DNA from: Haloferula sp. BvORR071 | Lineage (GTDB): Bacteria > Verrucomicrobiota > Verrucomicrobiia > Verrucomicrobiales > Akkermansiaceae | Direction of reading: 5' to 3' | NCBI RefSeq assembly: GCF_000739615.1 | Contig: NZ_BATP01000023.1 | Location: 186,001-250,000, forward strand | Length of the DNA stretch: 64,000 nt | Shown here: positions 63,839 to 64,000 of the stretch, piece after piece | Position numbering within the stretch: position 1 is the stretch's first letter | Layout of the letters: the number at the start of each line of letters is the position of its first letter | The notes under the pieces: model-generated | The model's database searches: none | What the model was told of the DNA's origin: nothing | What the model saw: only the letters and a program-made list of their open reading frames with translations | Translations under genes and position numbers: made by a program

Positions 63839-64000
63839 GGGCATGCTGCGCCATGTGGCGAATGGCACCCACTCAAGGCGAGGTTCCGGTTTGCCCACGG
63901 CGCCAGGAACATCGCTCCACGCCATTCACAAGCTGCCACAGCTTTCGGAAGCAGCCTGCACCCCTTGAATGCGAGCCTCACTCCAAAGCGGTGACGCGCT
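63839..64000. other. Right edge, no gene seen
   Basis: No convincing reading frame, RNA or repeat was seen in the last 162 bases; any gene beyond begins outside the window. Confidence 0.5.

Noticed and set aside
1-64000. CRISPR array, insertion sequence, prophage or integrase
   Set aside because: No regularly spaced repeats, no transposase or integrase motifs and no phage structural genes were seen.

Overview
The window is GC-rich bacterial chromosome and looks like Verrucomicrobiota, probably Verrucomicrobiales near Luteolibacter or Haloferula. The taxon is inferred from gene content: a PVC-type CxxCH cytochrome/dehydrogenase with ThuA domains, two secreted DUF1080 proteins, very large secreted FG-GAP/Calx-beta proteins, a histone-H1-like DUF2934 protein and many lipoproteins. 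No rRNA, tRNA, CRISPR array, insertion sequence or prophage was seen.

Layout. 1-3419: a secreted multidomain adhesin-like protein running off the left edge. 3642-11721: a tightly overlapping operon of a DUF3142 lipoprotein and two paralogous ~1118-residue TPR-type lipoproteins. 11764-13261: an SDR reductase divergent from a TetR regulator with two likely operators. 13390-15468: a small lipoprotein and two DUF1080 proteins. 15698-26046: the most interesting stretch, all on the plus strand: RND pump, membrane-fusion protein, acyl carrier protein, condensation-type acyltransferase, AMP-forming ligase, a retron-type reverse transcriptase and a halogenase-like flavoprotein. 26053-31715: HIT protein, YheT-type hydrolase, TPR protein, DUF6157 protein, uvrB and an archaemetzincin. 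31717-39451: esterase/SMP-30 fusion, a frame-disrupted small gene, CvfB-like protein, SGNH hydrolase, pRiA4b ORF-3 protein and an unknown lipoprotein. 39845-46301: a 1645-residue ThuA/PVC/CxxCH protein, then an AraC regulator divergent from a cupin. 46330-48738: a small unknown protein and a four-gene ECF sigma operon resembling CnrYXH. 48991-56815: a second giant secreted protein, homoserine dehydrogenase, histone-like protein and an OmpA-domain protein. 56904-64000: HAD phosphatase, TRIC channel, glpK-glpD, an MsbA-type ABC exporter and a small unknown protein.

How genes may work together. The 15698-26046 block reads as a compact biosynthesis-and-export unit in which the carrier, ligase and condensation activities are separate proteins, with a reverse transcriptase embedded in it. 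Upstream of that enzyme an inverted repeat followed by AGC resembles the a1/a2 boundary of a retron RNA, but the enclosed segment is short and the enzyme lacks the VTG triplet, so it would be an atypical retron at best. The ECF operon probably senses an envelope or metal signal through two Spy/CnrX-like periplasmic proteins. glpK and glpD form a glycerol catabolic pair. Window-wide, leucine TTA codons fall almost only in the hexamer TGTTAG, which also occurs outside genes.
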